Positions 35,625 through 50,300 of a stretch of 64,000 bases of DNA are shown here, in pieces. The stretch is from the NCBI RefSeq assembly GCF_029633865.1, contig NC_079211.1:144349567-144413566 (forward strand), given 5' to 3'. The notes below the pieces were generated by a model that did no database searches, was not told the origin of the DNA, and was given only the letters and a program-made list of their open reading frames with translations. How positions within the stretch are numbered: position 1 is the stretch's first letter; each line of letters opens with the position of its first letter. Made by a program: the position numbers and the translations under genes. Origin of the DNA: Lampris incognitus. Taxonomy: Eukaryota; Chordata; Actinopteri; Lampriformes; Lampridae.

Positions 35625-38348
35625 GTGACAAGCGGGCGCGTCGCTCGGCTCCGATGCCCGACATCACCCACCTGGAACTGATGGTGGTGGTGGGGCCAGA
35701 TGTCCAGCAGGTCCACAAACAGGACACTGAAAAATATGTCCTCACCAACCTCAACATTGTGAGTATGCAAGCAAACTACCCTTTCACGACTGAGGGAATC
35801 TGTGTATGGCTAACCTGGTGGTCGTAGCCTGGTAGAACATGCCATAGCTACGTATGTACATGCTGACGCCACCATGACGGGCCTGAAATGAAAATAACAA
35901 TAATAAAATGGAGTCGTTTTCATTGGAGTTTAAGTTCAGTTGAAATATCATTGACTGTTATATGGGGTCATGGTGACCCGGGGAGTTTCGCCGTGTTGAG
36001 ATAAAAAAAAAATTTTTTTGAAAATGCCCTTACTGTATAGCCAACGGTGAAGTCCAACCGAGTGCTCATCTTCTGCAATGTGTTTATGTCCCGTATCTCC
36101 TCAGGCCTCGGAGCTGTTGAGGGACAAAACCTTGGGGGCCAACATGAGGGTGCATCTGGTCCGCATGATCATCTTGTCAGAACCAGAGGTCAATAGCTCC
36201 TTGAGGAAAACTTGAAAGAAAAAAAACCCCCCCGCCCGGTGACATTCACGCGAGTGGTTTCTTTGTGTGGTGTAGAAACCCTGGTACATTACATTTCAAT
36301 CCAGGCATTCAGCCAAGGCTTTTCCCCCCCCCAACAACAGTCGAAGAAACACTAGATTACTAAATGCTAAATGTTTCCGGGGGGTCGGTGGTGTGTAGTG
36401 ATGGGGTCTAGGCCATGGCACCCTGAGGAAAGGTGTGACAAAATACCCGTGTCGCCGTTGATTAAGCATGCAAGACAGGAAGCGATGGAAGTCAGATTAG
36501 GGATAGCAGTCACAGTGTTTTTCTTCAGTACTATTATTGAGTGGATGCACATGTCAGGGCGGCACGGTGGCGCAGTCGGCTCACAGCAAGAAGGTCCTGG
36601 GTTCGAGCCCTGGGGTAGTCCAACCTTAGGGGTCGTCCCGGGTCGTCCTCTGTGTTCAGTTTGCGTGTTCTCCCTGTGTCTGTGTGGGTTTCCTCCCACA
36701 GTCCAAAGACATGCAGGTCAGGTGAATCGGCCGTACTAAATTGTCCCTCGGTGTGAATATGTGTGTGTGTGTGTGTGTGTGTGTGGGCCCTGTGATGGAC
36801 TGGCAGCCTGTCCAGGGTGTCTCCCCGCCTGCTGCCCAATGACAGCTGGGATAGGCTCCAGCATCGCCGCAACCCTGAGAGCAGGATAAGTGGTTCGGCT
36901 AATGGATGGATGGATGGATGGACATTTCAAGCTTAAGCTGGAAGATAGCAGGTGACTCTTCTGTCCCAATTGAAATGCAAGAACACCTCACTATTGGATA
37001 ACCAGGAAGAAGAGTCTAGTCAGAACACTTAAGAGGGCTACGTGGTTGTCGATGGACACGGTGGACGAGGCAGCAGTCAGTGGTTATGGTGATGATGAGC
37101 TCTATCCAAGCCTATTACTTTAAGGTCTTTATAAGGAGTCCCCCTGTGTACCATGACGGTTCTTCTACACGCTTAGCTGTCCTAAACATGTGCCATCCCT
37201 CTCACCACTGTGGTTTCTATTCTAGCCAGAGATCCAAATGTCCACCAACATCACCTCTTCTCTTACGAGTGTGTGTGACTGGGGCCGCAGGATCAACCCC
37301 ACCAATGACACCGATCCATTACACGCCGACCTTCTGCTGTACATCACAAGGTGCGCTGTGGGGAGGCCGACGAGATGCCCGATGCTGTACGGGGAAACGC
37401 ATGTCATGTTTTAACACGACGTCTTAACCCCCACTCAGGTACGACCTGGTGTTGCCCAACGGGAACAAACTGGTGAGGGGCGTGACGCATCTGGGCAGAG
37501 TTTGCTCCAGCGAGGAGAACTGTGTCATCACGGAGGACACGGGCTTTGACCTCGGCATCACCATCGCTCACGAAATCGGCCACAGGTGAGGCACGGCCCG
37601 CTCGGGCGGCGCCACGCTTTCTTTTTCCCAGCGGATCCGTTTTAAGCGTCCGTTCTTCTTCCTCAGTTTCGGGTTAATCCACGACGGCGAGGCGAACACC
37701 TGCGGCAGGAGTGGCTTCATCATGGCCTCGGACGGCGGCTACAACAGTGTGGATCTGACCTGGTCCCAGTGCAGCAGACAGGAGCTCGTCACGTTCTTCA
37801 GGTGGGCCCCGCCGGGTTAGTTGCAGCCGTGCATGAATACAGCCCCCTTCTGAGGAGTCACACAGCCCTGAAATCGGTGATCAGAAAAGTCCTGTGTGAC
37901 TACCTCGTTGGTTACAAGCGCAGTTTTTTTTTTGTCTCAATCTTGGATTTAAACACTTTTTCTAAATTGAAAAAAAAAATTTCCATTACAATTAACGCGA
38001 TTTGCTCTGAGTACACATCTAATGACTTAAATACTATATTTCTATGCGTTTCCTGAAGTGTTGGGCTGTGATTTCTTCCCATTTATTGTCATCCGACACT
38101 ACCGTAGACTACGTTATTGCGATATACTACAGTACGTGAGTCTCTTACTTTCTGAGCCTGGTGAATGACGTGCTACGCTATGTAATGGGGTTACTAGCGA
38201 AGGGAAGGCCGAATGTGCGAAAGACCTTCCTGTACTGGGAGGCTCCCTGCAAGACTGGAAGCCAGGCCTGTACTACGGTATTGACGACCAGTGCCGCATC
38301 GCTTTTGGAAGCACCGCTAGAGCTTGCTCTTTCACCAACCCCGACATG
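35625..38348 (+). CDS. adamts13: adamts13 exons for propeptide end and metalloprotease domain
   Basis: Exons 35625-35758, 36105-36188, 37226-37350, 37439-37585, 37667-37801 and 38198-38348. The first carries [11 protein letters not shown], a furin-like cleavage site, then [16 protein letters not shown]. The zinc site HEIGHSFGLIHD (HEXXHXXGXXHD) is split between the fourth and fifth exons, and the Met-turn is FIMASDGG. The 38198 exon uses an acceptor (GTTACTAG) with a weak pyrimidine tract but is fixed by phase and by the match to the family ([10 protein letters not shown]). The donor at 36188 (GAG|GTCAAT) is a weak GT site. Confidence 0.93.
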
Positions 38349-41300
38349 GTAAGAGACCCGCTACGCTAGCTTAACGCTGCCGCGTGGGACTTTACATCCT
38401 GAATATCAAACCAGTCGTGTTTATTGCATTAACGGTGCTGGTCTTTCCTGTTAGCCAGTGTGCCGCGTCCTCTCCTGTCACATTAACCCTAATGATGACA
38501 GCACCTGCAAACGGCTCCTGGTCCCGCTGCTGGATGGAACGGAGTGCGCGCCCAATCAGGTAACGCCCTGCCGATAAGCCGCGAAGGTCGGCCTTCCTTT
38601 TGGGCAAGTCGTATTACTTATGAGCCACTTAAGTCACAGCGGCGGCATAATCAGATGGCACCGTCCCCGACAGTGGTGTCTGAAGGGGCGCTGCGTGTCC
38701 CCGGAGCAGCTCAGCTCCTCGGTGGTGGTGCACGGCTCTTGGTCCAGCTGGTCCGGGTTCTCCCCCTGCTCGCGGACGTGCGGCGGCGGGGTCAGCTACC
38801 GCACGAGACAATGCAACAACCCAAGGTAACGAATATGACGCGAGCATCGAGAGATTCAAATGTCCAGGATTTTAATCTTCCGTGACCGGAAATGTTCAAT
38901 ATTGATTATGTGAACATCCGTATATTTTCCCTCTCCCTTTGTCATATCCCAGACCCGCTTTCGGAGGGAAGGAGTGTGAGGGTCGGGATATGGAGGCTGA
39001 ACTTTGTCACCGGGAGGTTAGTTTTCACTGTTTACCGTGGGCCTCCATACAGTAGGTCAGCACTGTTTGCACAGTGGATCATCCTCCCAGTTTCAATGAT
39101 TATTAAATAGGCCAGTGGTTCACAACCGGGGGGCTAAACATGCTTGGGTTGCCTTGAACGATATCAGGGGGGATACCACGAGATAAGAGGCCTCGGAAAT
39201 TCAGAAGGATGATTTAAAGATGAGCCCGGTGAGCAGCGCATAAGTATTTCAGATACAGCTTCAGATAAGGGGAGAGCTATGCTAGACTACATGGCGTCTA
39301 AGCCAGCTGAACTGATGCACATCTAGCCTGGGAAACGAAGGGGACCGGGGAGGGAAAAAAAGATTGTGAACCTGTTGCCAGAGGCACTACAATGGGCACA
39401 CATTGTGTCAGCACTGTAAAAGTGAAAATCTTCCCGTTTCTTGTATTGCAGCTATGCGAGCGCACCCAGCTAGACTTCATGGCGGAGCAGTGCTCCCAAA
39501 CAGACCCCAAGCCACTCCACCTATTGCCCAACAGTGCCTCGTTCTATACCTGGATCCCTGCCGTAGGTTTTGTCAGAGGTGAGGCGGGGGGGCCGGGGGG
39601 CGGGGGTTGTCTGACCTTACCATTAAAACGAAGGCTCCAAAAAGTCTCACTGAAGTGTATTCAGTGAAAGCAAACAGCAGTTACATCAGGAGCAAAACAA
39701 GCGGCGTCTGGGTGGCGCAGCGGTCTATTCCGTTGCTGACCAACACGGGGATCGCTGGTTCGAATCCCCACGTTACTGCCGGCTTGGTCGGGCGTCCCTA
39801 CAGATATAACTGGCCGTGTCTGTGGGTAGGAAGCCGGATGTGGGTGTGTGTCCTGGTCGTTGCACTAGCGCCTCCTCTGGAGTCAGGGCGCCTGTTCAGG
39901 GGAGAGGGGGAACAAGGGGGGGGGGAGATAATGTGATCCTGCCACGTGCTACATTCCCCTGGCGAAACTCCTCACTGTCAGGTGAGAAGAGGCGGCTGGC
40001 GACTCCACATGTATCGGAGGAGGCATGGTGGTAGTCTTCAGCCCTCCCCGGATCGGCAGAGGGGGTGGGGCAGCGGACCAGGACGGCTCAAAAGAATGGG
40101 GTAATTGGCCGGGTATAATTGGGAAGAAAATGGGGAATAAAATAAGCTCGTTTGAAACATCCATAATGTGTCTTGACGCATGCTCAATAACCCAGGTAAG
40201 AAAATCAAAGGAGGTTGAATCGGTTCCAGATGTGTCCAGATGTGTCCAGATGAACCGATTCAACCTTCGTTGATCCACAATGTGCTGATCCTTTCACTAG
40301 ATTAGAAGTTTTAGCATAGTGTGTCCGTTGCCATACTAGGCCAAAGGCCGGCTTGCATGAAGCCTCCTGTGCTCAGAATAAAAAGGTGTACTGTTTGGGG
40401 GTGGGGGGGTGGGGGGGGCCTCCTCTTTTAGCAGGCTGACTACAGCCTGCCACATGTCAACCTTTCGCAGTCTCACGATAATAACAGGGCAAACATTGTC
40501 GGTATTGTATTAACTTCTTTTGTCTTGTTTCTGCCATATTGCCCGTCATGCACAGGGGACGAGCAATGTAAATACGTATGCCAGTCAGACGGGGAAAACT
40601 TCATCGTGAGCCGCGGCTCTCAGTTTGTGGACGGGACTCGGTGTGAGCCAGATGGCCCGGCTACCCTGGGATCCACAGCTGCCTGTCTGAGAGGCAAATG
40701 CGAGGTGAAGACCGGGATGAGATGGGATTAGATGTCATCAGATTGCCTTTTTGAATACTTGAGGGGGGTCACGGTCCTGGTCTCTCTCTCTCTCTGTCTG
40801 TCTGTCTTGTCAGCTGTTCGGGTGTGATGGCGTGTTGCATTCTGGCAAAGTAGAGGACGTCTGCGGAGTGTGTGGAGGAGATGGCTCATCCTGCACTTTA
40901 ACCTCCAACTCCTACAGCGGCGGTCAGGCCAGAGGTAGAAGATAAAGCAACATTTTCCGTTAATCAAAACGTTTTACTCAGGTCTTTCGTGGATTACCGA
41001 GCATGCATACCGACATCTTACCGAGGCGTTCGTTATTTCCTGCAACATGCAGCAGCCTATCTATCTAACGCCCGCCAGGGATGTGACTTGAACATGTTTT
41101 AGCACGTGTGGCACAACACTAGTGCAGAATACACCCTGCTACCTCGAATAATCTGCAATATTTGAGCTATTCTCAACATCACAACATTTTTGTTGTATCT
41201 TTTCCTAGTTTTAATTCAGTACTAGATGATTTAAACTTTATACGTATTTCTAAATTTCTCTTTCGGAGTTGCAGACTCGGTGTCGTTGCACTTGCGTAAT

Positions 41301-44300
41301 GATAATTAAAAACCATTAAATTGAGTTACGAGCGGTCGTGAATACAAGTAAGCGCAGCATTTTAAGCCTCAAATCAATTTAAAAGTTATTAAAAATGCTT
41401 TTCGTGGCGCGTCATGGTTTGTGCGAGGGATCCCCGCTGTCACACAGACCCATTTTTCCGTTGCTTTTTTTTCCCCCTCCTTTCAAGTTATTTTTAGTCC
41501 CTCGTTTATTTTAATTGCGAAATCGCTCTCGTATTTTCACGCCAGCTGGTATTAAAATGACAAGTACGCCTGTGTGCTCGTGTCAGTTTCCTGTTCGACC
41601 ACCTGTTTTTAACGTCATCCTCTATTTTGGTCAGAGTACATCACCTTCCTCTCCCTGCCACTGAACGCCACGCAAGTGCGCGTTGTTAACAATGCGCCCG
41701 TCTTCACACATATCGGTAAGACCTATCGGCTTACAGGAGGTTCAGGTTTAGCGCATGGCGCGGGATCAGTGAGGCGAGTAACAGGAGTCGCGTTTGCTCT
41801 TCTCGCTCGCAGCTGTGATGGTCGGGGATCAGTACGTCGTGGCCGGGGATGGCGACATGGCGCTGAATGTGACCCACCCCTCCCTGCTGGACGACGGCCG
41901 GCTGGAGTACCGTCTCTTCCTGAGCCCTGACTTTCTGCCCCGGATGGAGGAGCTGCTGCTAGCCGGACCGGTGCAACGGGAGATGCATATACAGGTCAGC
42001 AGAAACAGCCGGACCCCCCCTGGTCCAACGATTACGGGCGGCACGGTGGCCCAGTGGTTACCACTGTTGCCTCGCAGCACGAAGGTCCTGGTTTCGGACC
42101 CCCGGGCCGTCCCGGGTCCCTTTCTGTGTGGAGTTGGCATGTTCTCCCCGTGTCTGCGTGGGTTTCCCCCGGGTGCTCCGATTTCCTCCCGCCATCAAAA
42201 AGACATGCATGTTAGGGTTAATGCTCCTGCCTGCGCCCCTGAGCAAGGCAGTGGTAAGAAGAACGGGAGTTGGTCCCCGGGCGCTGCAGCTGCCCACCGC
42301 TCCGATACAATAGGACGGGTTAAATGCGGAGGACAAATTCATCGTAACCAAACAACTGTACAGCGACATAGAGGGCTCACTTATCATCACACCAAAACTG
42401 GACATCGCTTGTCTCGTTAACTGTCACGCACTTTGCACTCTTTCTACTGAGAGAAGAAATACATCAAAAAGCATCCATCCATCCATCTATTACCCAAACC
42501 GCTTATCCTGCTCTCAGGGTCGCGGGGACGCGGGAGCCCATCCCAGCAGTCACTGGGCGGCAGGCGGGGAGACACTCCGGACAGGCCGCCCGGCCATCAC
42601 AGGGCCGTACCTAAAAGTATAAAAGGTGGAATTCAGATTTCCTACTTCCCTTTTAAAAAGAGCCCCCCCTTCTTCAGCTTCTCTCAGCCAGTCTTTTTTT
42701 TTTCTTCCCGATGCTCCTGATATCATCAATTGCTCAATTGCGAGCACACTTAACCACTAGTAAGTTCAAACCGCACCGAAAGTGAATGGGCGAAATAGGG
42801 CTGAGGCACGACTACATGGCTAAAAACATGCTTAACTCTACAACCGTCCATCTCATATACTCTCTTTAGGTTCTGGAAGATGCTATGTCCAAATACACTC
42901 AAGCGCCATGAATCAACGAGGCCACACGAGTCTCAACCTTACACGTTTTCAGACGCTTGCTTCTAAAAACTGCTCGCTTGGCCGTGTTGGTTGGACAGGG
43001 CGCAATCAAAATCAACATTTCAACGACTTTATGTGAGACGCGATGGCGTCACCTGTGCAATAAGAGAGAATAAAAGCTGATTTTCTATGCATATAAGTTA
43101 TATGTCAGTTGCATTTAATGAAAATTATCTAGTATTTAGAGGAACGAGCAAAATCTAGACAGCTAATAGAAAGCTAATTCTGTAAAACTGGCATGGTTTG
43201 TGATTTTGTGAAATTTGCCCATCAACCCCTCTATACTCACTTTACACCTACTGTGCTTTGAGCGCCCCTAGTGGCCACATTCGGAGTGGCGTACCTTTTG
43301 GTGAGGCTTAATTACAACCCCTTGCACTTGTCACTCAAATGCCAGCTCATGAATATTAATGAGGACTAGACTACTGCTGCACAGTTCTTGAGACAGCCGA
43401 GAGCAGTTCTGGATAAATAAATGAAAAATATTTGTCCTTTGCAAATTGAAAAAAATATTCCTGAATCTTTTATTATGCCATGTACAAGGTTTGAAGACGT
43501 GAAAAGTGAAATCTGACGACTGGTTTTGGTCTGACGTTGATATGACGTGATGTGCCGTAATATAATGTCAGAGTCACACCACCGTGTATTCCTCCTTGCA
43601 GGTTTATCGTAAATATGGGAAAGAGTATGGAGGGAAAACCGACCCCAACATCAGCTACCAGTACTATGTACCCGCCAGTGATACTGACCTGACAGAAGCC
43701 GAACCCAGGAGTAAATGGGTCGCCCTTGCAACACCCTGCTCCGTCACGTGTGGCCCAGGTAAGACGCAGGCTGCACAGAAACACACAAAAATAACAACAA
43801 AACGGTTTAATTTCACTGCCAAAAGATGTCCCTATCAACCCAATGTCATAAATAAACACCCTCCTTGTTCATTTCAGGGGAATACCTTTGGATTTAAGTT
43901 CCCGAACAAATAGTATTCGAAGCAAAGTATGCAGGAGGAGGGGGGGGGGTAATAGTTGACACTGTTAATGATTACTGTATGCTTTTATCCCAGACATGAT
44001 AATCTATCTTAAGGACATCGCTGTATTCAGTATAGACAAGCTTATTTTGTCTGAGTTCTGCTGGCTGCAGAGGTTATCACAGCAGCGCCTTCTTAAAACA
44101 AACCCCGAGCTCACGTTGTACCGAGTAAGCAGAAAGAGCGTATAAACTAAAGCAGACCGTCGGGACACCTTGTTTACACATGCGGCTCCCTCGTAATATA
44201 AGCTTCTCAACTGCAACGTAAGCCGTACGGAGGGATGTGTGGTGTTATATACTGTATTTCAATCCTCCAAAACTTCTCACTATCTAGAGCAGCCTCCATT

Positions 44301-47300
44301 TCTGAGCATGTAAGGGAGGGATCTTGCCCCAAATCACCCCCCCCCCACCTCCGCAATGGAGAAAATTTCCCCAAAATAAAAATAAAAATTTTCAATTTGA
44401 AAGGAAATTCTTATTGGACCAACGATTATGGGCGGCACGGTGGCGCGGTCGCCTCACAGCAAGAAGGTTGTGGGTTCGAGCCCCGGGGTAGTCCAACCTT
44501 GGGGGGGGGGTCGTCCTCTGTGTGGAGTTTGCATGTTCTCCCTGTGTCTGCGTGGGTTTCCTCCCACAGTCCAAAGACATGTAGGTCAGGTGAATCAGCC
44601 GTACTCAATTGCCCCCTAGGTGTGAATGTGTGTGTGTGTGTGTGTGTGTGATGGCCTGTCCAGGGCATCTCCTCGCCTGCCGCCCAATGACTGCTGGAAT
44701 AGGCTCCAGCATCCCTGAGAGCAGGATAATGGGTCGGGCAATGGGTGGATAATGGTAATCCTTGCTGGTAATGGTTTCTTGCAGGCGTACAGAAGCATGT
44801 ACACGTCTGTGTAGATGAAGAGTCCCATGACCACTTGGAGGAAAAGTACTGCGGTTCACCTCCTTCGTCTGTACCGCGGCAGACGACCTGCCAGCTCCCG
44901 GCCTGTCCCCCCAGGTGAAGCTCATATTCACCCAATACTCAGCTGACACGGGCACGCCGGTTGCAAACGGGTAATATCAATCATCGCCGTCTCCCCCCTT
45001 CCCAGGTGGCACGCGGGGGATTTTGGACCATGCGGTGCCTCCTGCGGCGGAGGAGAGAGAGCGCGTCCCGTGAGGTGCGTTCAGAGACGAGGAGCTGAGT
45101 TTGCTGAGGTTCCAGTATCCGAATGCCCGCCTGATTCAGCCCCCGAATCGGTGGAAAAGTGTAACCTTCAACACTGTCCTGCCAGGTATACCGTCCTCTC
45201 CACGCTACCGACGACTGATCCATTTATCAAATGTCAACATTTACTCTTTTTTTGTGGCTTCCCCCCCCCCCCCCCCCAATTGTACCCGGCCAATTACCCC
45301 ACTCTTCCGAGCCGTCCCGGTCGCTGCTCCACCCCCTCTGCCAATCCGAGGGGGGCTCCAGACTACCACATGCCTCCTTCGAAACATGTGGAGTCGCCAG
45401 CCGCTTCTTTTCACCTGACAGTGGGGAGTTTTACCAGGTCCAGATAGCAAAATGGCGGTGGCCCGGACCCGTCCCACATTGACACTTCCATCCGGCCCAC
45501 ATACCGCACGGAATGAGGGCACTTGGGCGGTCCGCTCCTGTTTGCCAGATCTGGGCCAGAACCGAGCCATAGCAATGCCGCATGTGCCACATATTTGCCA
45601 AAGGTGGCCCATATTTGTTTTGTGATATTTGGGCCATATTCGCCATTTACCACACGGGGCCACTTCAGGGTCACATCCAGATTACATGTTGCCGAGAGCA
45701 CCGCGTCTTTGCCAAAAAAAGGCCCACTTTTGATTTGGCATATCTGGGCCATATTTGCTGTTACACATGTGGGCCACTTCAGGCTCACATCCATTATGTC
45801 AGGGCCAGAAGGCCATCAGTGCCGCATCATTGCCTGAAGTGTCCCACATCCAGATGCTATCTGGGGGGGGGGGGGGGCGTAGCGCATGGGAGGATCACAC
45901 TGTTCCCCCCAGTTCCCCCTCCCCCCCGAACAGGCGCCCCGACCGAACAAAGGAGGCGCTAGTGCAGCAACCAGGACACATACCCACACCCGGCTTCCTA
46001 CCCGCAGACACGACCAATTGTGTCTGCAGGGACGCCCGACCAAGCTGGCAGTAACACAGGGATTCGAACCAGCGATCCCCGCGTTGGTAGGCAACGGAAT
46101 AGACCGCCACACTACCCGGACGCCCCATCATTTACTTTTTAAGTGGTTAGCTCACCTCCTAAGTTGAATCCTAAGTTGCTTGTTCTTAGAGCAACTTAGG
46201 ATTCGTGCAACGGTGAAATGAGACCAAATTCCTGAATCATCAAAATTTACAGGCAGTCAACAGCAGGGATCGGAAAGTTAAAATAGTTAAAAAGACTTGG
46301 TGCCTGGCCACTGTGAGAATGTGAACTTGCGGTTTTTTTCCAACTGTTGTCATGTGGTCTCGCTCTCAAATCAGAAAGATATGCCTTTATGAAATGAATG
46401 GATTTGGATATGCTTCTTCTTCTTTTTTTTTTTTTTTGGTATTTTGCAGATGGCAGGTGTCTGAGCCGGGTGAATGTTTAGCAGTGTGTGGGCCAGGAGA
46501 GGCGAAGCGCACGGTGTCATGCATCCGGCCCCAAGGCGGTCAGGAGGTTGAGGTGGATCAGAGCTTCTGTTCAAAGGAAATCAGACCCCCTGACTTTGTT
46601 CCTTGTGTGGTGGATGTATGTCCAATTGGCTGGGAATCTAAGGGACAGGTAAAATTAGATTAAAAAGACATTACACTGCATGTACTGAAGGCCTGTTTGG
46701 AAGAAAAAAAAATCTATTTCCCAAGGTGTGAGAAGCTCGGACACAATGTTGTTTTGGTTATCCAGGATCGACCCGTTCTTGGGTCATCTGGTTTGATGCG
46801 GCGCTATAAACAGCTCCCTGTTTACGTCTGGAGTCCGCTTGTTAGCCAGTGTTCGAAGAGCTGTGGCAACGGTAAGCGAGGACTTTTTGCTCATGTCCGT
46901 TCAGAGACAGCCGTGCCCTCGACAGATAAGGTCAACCAAAGCCTGGTTTTTGTGTAGGATCGCTGCAGGTCTGGTTTTCCTGTGTGGACCACCAGACTAA
47001 GCTCGGAGTGCCTGATTTCCACTGTGATGGCGCAAGCAAACCACAGCCTCACACGGAGGCCTGCAACACATCTCCCTGCCCTCCCACGTGAGCTCACATG
47101 CAATTAATATTTCTTATCTATAATGGCTTCATGCATGTATACAATGTATACAACTTATATGCTCTTGTTATTAATAGCATATGCTGTCTATTTTACATGG
47201 GTGTAACCGAGCCGAGGGGGGGGGGGCTTGGACCGACCCCACAAAAATGAAAAATCCCAAAAGTCCTAACTAATGTGTTTTCAATGAAACCAAGCAGCAG

Positions 47301-50300
47301 TTAGCTAAGAAACAAAATATGCCCAAAGTCACAACCATGTGATCTGTTATATGGTGATCCTTCAACTACAAGTTTATGTATACAATATAGTGTATTTGTA
47401 GCCATGGTTGCATAAGGTATCCCTCAGAATGCCTTATGTAATAAGGTCAGAATAAAAAGGTCCATTTTTTGAGGGAAAAAAGATCCACCCCTTTTACTAG
47501 ACTGGCTACACCCATGTATTAACGCAGACACAGTGGAAAATAATGATCAACGACAATTATAACAAGGTATATTTTTGCCCACCAGATGGCGGTCTAAGCA
47601 AGGAGTCTGCAGCGTGACATGTGGCGGGGGGGTGGCTAACAGAGTGCTGTACTGCGCTCGAGAGGTGGAAGAGGAAGAGGTGGTGGTGGAGGATGCAGAG
47701 TGCAATGCCTTCCCAAAACCCACAGCTGTGGTCACGTGTAACACCAACAGCTGCCCAGCAAGGTTCTGTAAATCTCTCACACACTTACACACACACACAC
47801 ACCCACACACACACACACACGGACATAATACCATACTGTCAATGTAATCTGTCCAGGTGGAAGGTTTTGAGAACATCGCCCTGCTCGGTGTCCTGTGACC
47901 TGGGGGTAGCCCAGAGGACAGTGTCCTGCGTCCAATTCATCCATGGCAAGGAATGTGTGGTGCCTGAGGTAAAATGCCATACAGCCACCAAACCCACCAC
48001 CACCGTGCCCTGCCTGGTCCAGGTCTGCACCTTCAGATGGGAGGTGAAAGAGTGGAGCCAGGTAAGGTTGGCAGAGTTGGGGAGAAACAATGCCAGATGA
48101 AATATGAACGGCCATGTTGAGTGTCTCTGACGTACCCAAAACTGAACCTGCTTGTATACAAAATCTCCCTCTGGTAGACTATTATCTTTATCCTCTGCAA
48201 AAGTCAAAAGCTCTAGATCCAGACTTTTCTCCCGCCTGGACCCAAAAGGGTGAAACAAACTGCCGGCCTCCACCAGGGCTACTGACTTCCTCGCTTCTTT
48301 CGAGAAAAGCCTAGAAATGATGCTCTTCAACATCTACCTTGATCCTTAAATGGTTTCCGGTGGCAGTTTGCAATGACTGCTACGAACTGGTGCCGGCTGT
48401 TATTATTGTACCCTTTCATACTTAAACATCTTCATTACCGCTGTCCATGAGCCCTTTTCTACTTGCACTTGCCCTTTTTATGAGCTCATGGTAGAATTTC
48501 TTAATTTTTGCTGTTTTGTGGCAATATTAATCTATTTTGTATTTCGACCTCCCTATTTCTCTCTCTTGATGACCCAAGGCGAATTAAACACATTCAACAT
48601 GACATGCACTATATATATATACACTACCGTTCAAAAGTTTGGGATCACCCAAACAATTTTGTGTTTTCCATGAAAAGTCACACTTATTCACCACCATATG
48701 TTGTGAAATGAATAGAAAATAGAGTCAAGACATTGACAAGGTTAGAAATAATGATTTGTATTTGAAATAAGATTTTTTTTACATCAAACTTTGCTTTCGT
48801 CAAAGAATCCTCCATTTGCAGCAATTACAGCATTGCAGACCTTTGGCATTCTAGCTGTTAATTTGTTGAGGTAATCTGGAGAAATTGCACCCCACGCTTC
48901 CAGAAGCAGCTCCCACAAGTTGGATTGGTTGGATGGGCACTTCTTGCGTACCATACGGTCAAGCTGCTCCCACAACAGCTCAATGGGGTTCAGATCTGGT
49001 GACTGCGCTGGCCACTCCATTACCGATAGAATACCAGCTGCCTGCTTCTGCTCTAAATAGTTCTTGCACAATTTGGAGGTGTGTTTAGGGTCATTGTCCT
49101 GTTGTAGGATGAAATTGGCTCCAATCAAGCGCTGTCCACTGGGTATGGCATGGCGTTGCAAAATGGAGTGATAGCCTTCCTTATTCAGAATCCCTTTTAC
49201 CCTGTACAAATCTCCCACCTTACCAGCACCAAAGCAACCCCAGACCATCACATTACCTCCACCATGCTTAACAGATGGCGTCAGGCATTCTTCCAGCATC
49301 TTTTCATTTGTTCTGCGTCTCACAAACGTTCTTCTTTGTGATCCAAACACCTCAAACTTGGATTCATCTGTCCAAAACACTTTTTTCCAGTCTTCCTCTG
49401 TCCAATGTCTGTGTTCTTTTGCCCATCTTAATCTTTTTCTTTTATTGGTCAGTCTCAGATATGGCTTTTTCTTTGCCACTCTGCCCTGAAGCCCAGAATC
49501 CCGCAGCCGCCTCTTCACTGTAGATGTTGACACTGGTGTTTTGCGGGTACTATTTAATGAAGATGCCAGTTGGGGACCTGTGAGGCGTCTGTTTCTCAAA
49601 CTAGAGACTCTAATGTACTTATCTTCTTGCTCAGTTGTGCAACGCGGCCTCCCACTTCTTTTTCTACTCTGGTTAGAGCCTGTTTGTGCTGTCCTCTGAA
49701 GGGAGTAGTACACACCGGTGTAGGAAATCTTCAATTTCTTAGCAATTTCTCGCATGGAATAGCCTTCATTTCTAAGAACAAGAATAGACTGTCGAGTTTC
49801 AGATGAAAGTTCTCTTTTTCTGGCCATTTTGAGCGTTTAATTGACCCCACAAATGTGATGCTCCAGAAACTCAATCTGCTCAAAGGAAGGTCAGTTTTGT
49901 AGCTTCTGTAACGAGCTAAACTGTTTTCAGATGTGTGAACATGATTGCACAAGGGTTTTCTAATCATCAATTAGCCTTCTGAGCCAATGAGCAAACACAT
50001 TGTACCATTAGAACACTGGAGTGATAGTTGCTGAAATGGGCCTCTATACACCTATGTAGATATTGCACCAAAAACCAGACATTTGCAGCTAGAATAGTCA
50101 TTTACCACATTAGCAATGTATAGAGTGTATTTCTTTAAAGTTAAGACTAGTTTAAAGTTATCTTCATTGAACAGTACAGTGCTTTTCCTTCAAAAATATG
50201 GACATTTCAATGTGATCCCAAACTTTTGAACGGTAGTGTATATATATATCATAACTTTAATTCATATATTCATAATATGTTTATATTTTTTATATTTTAT

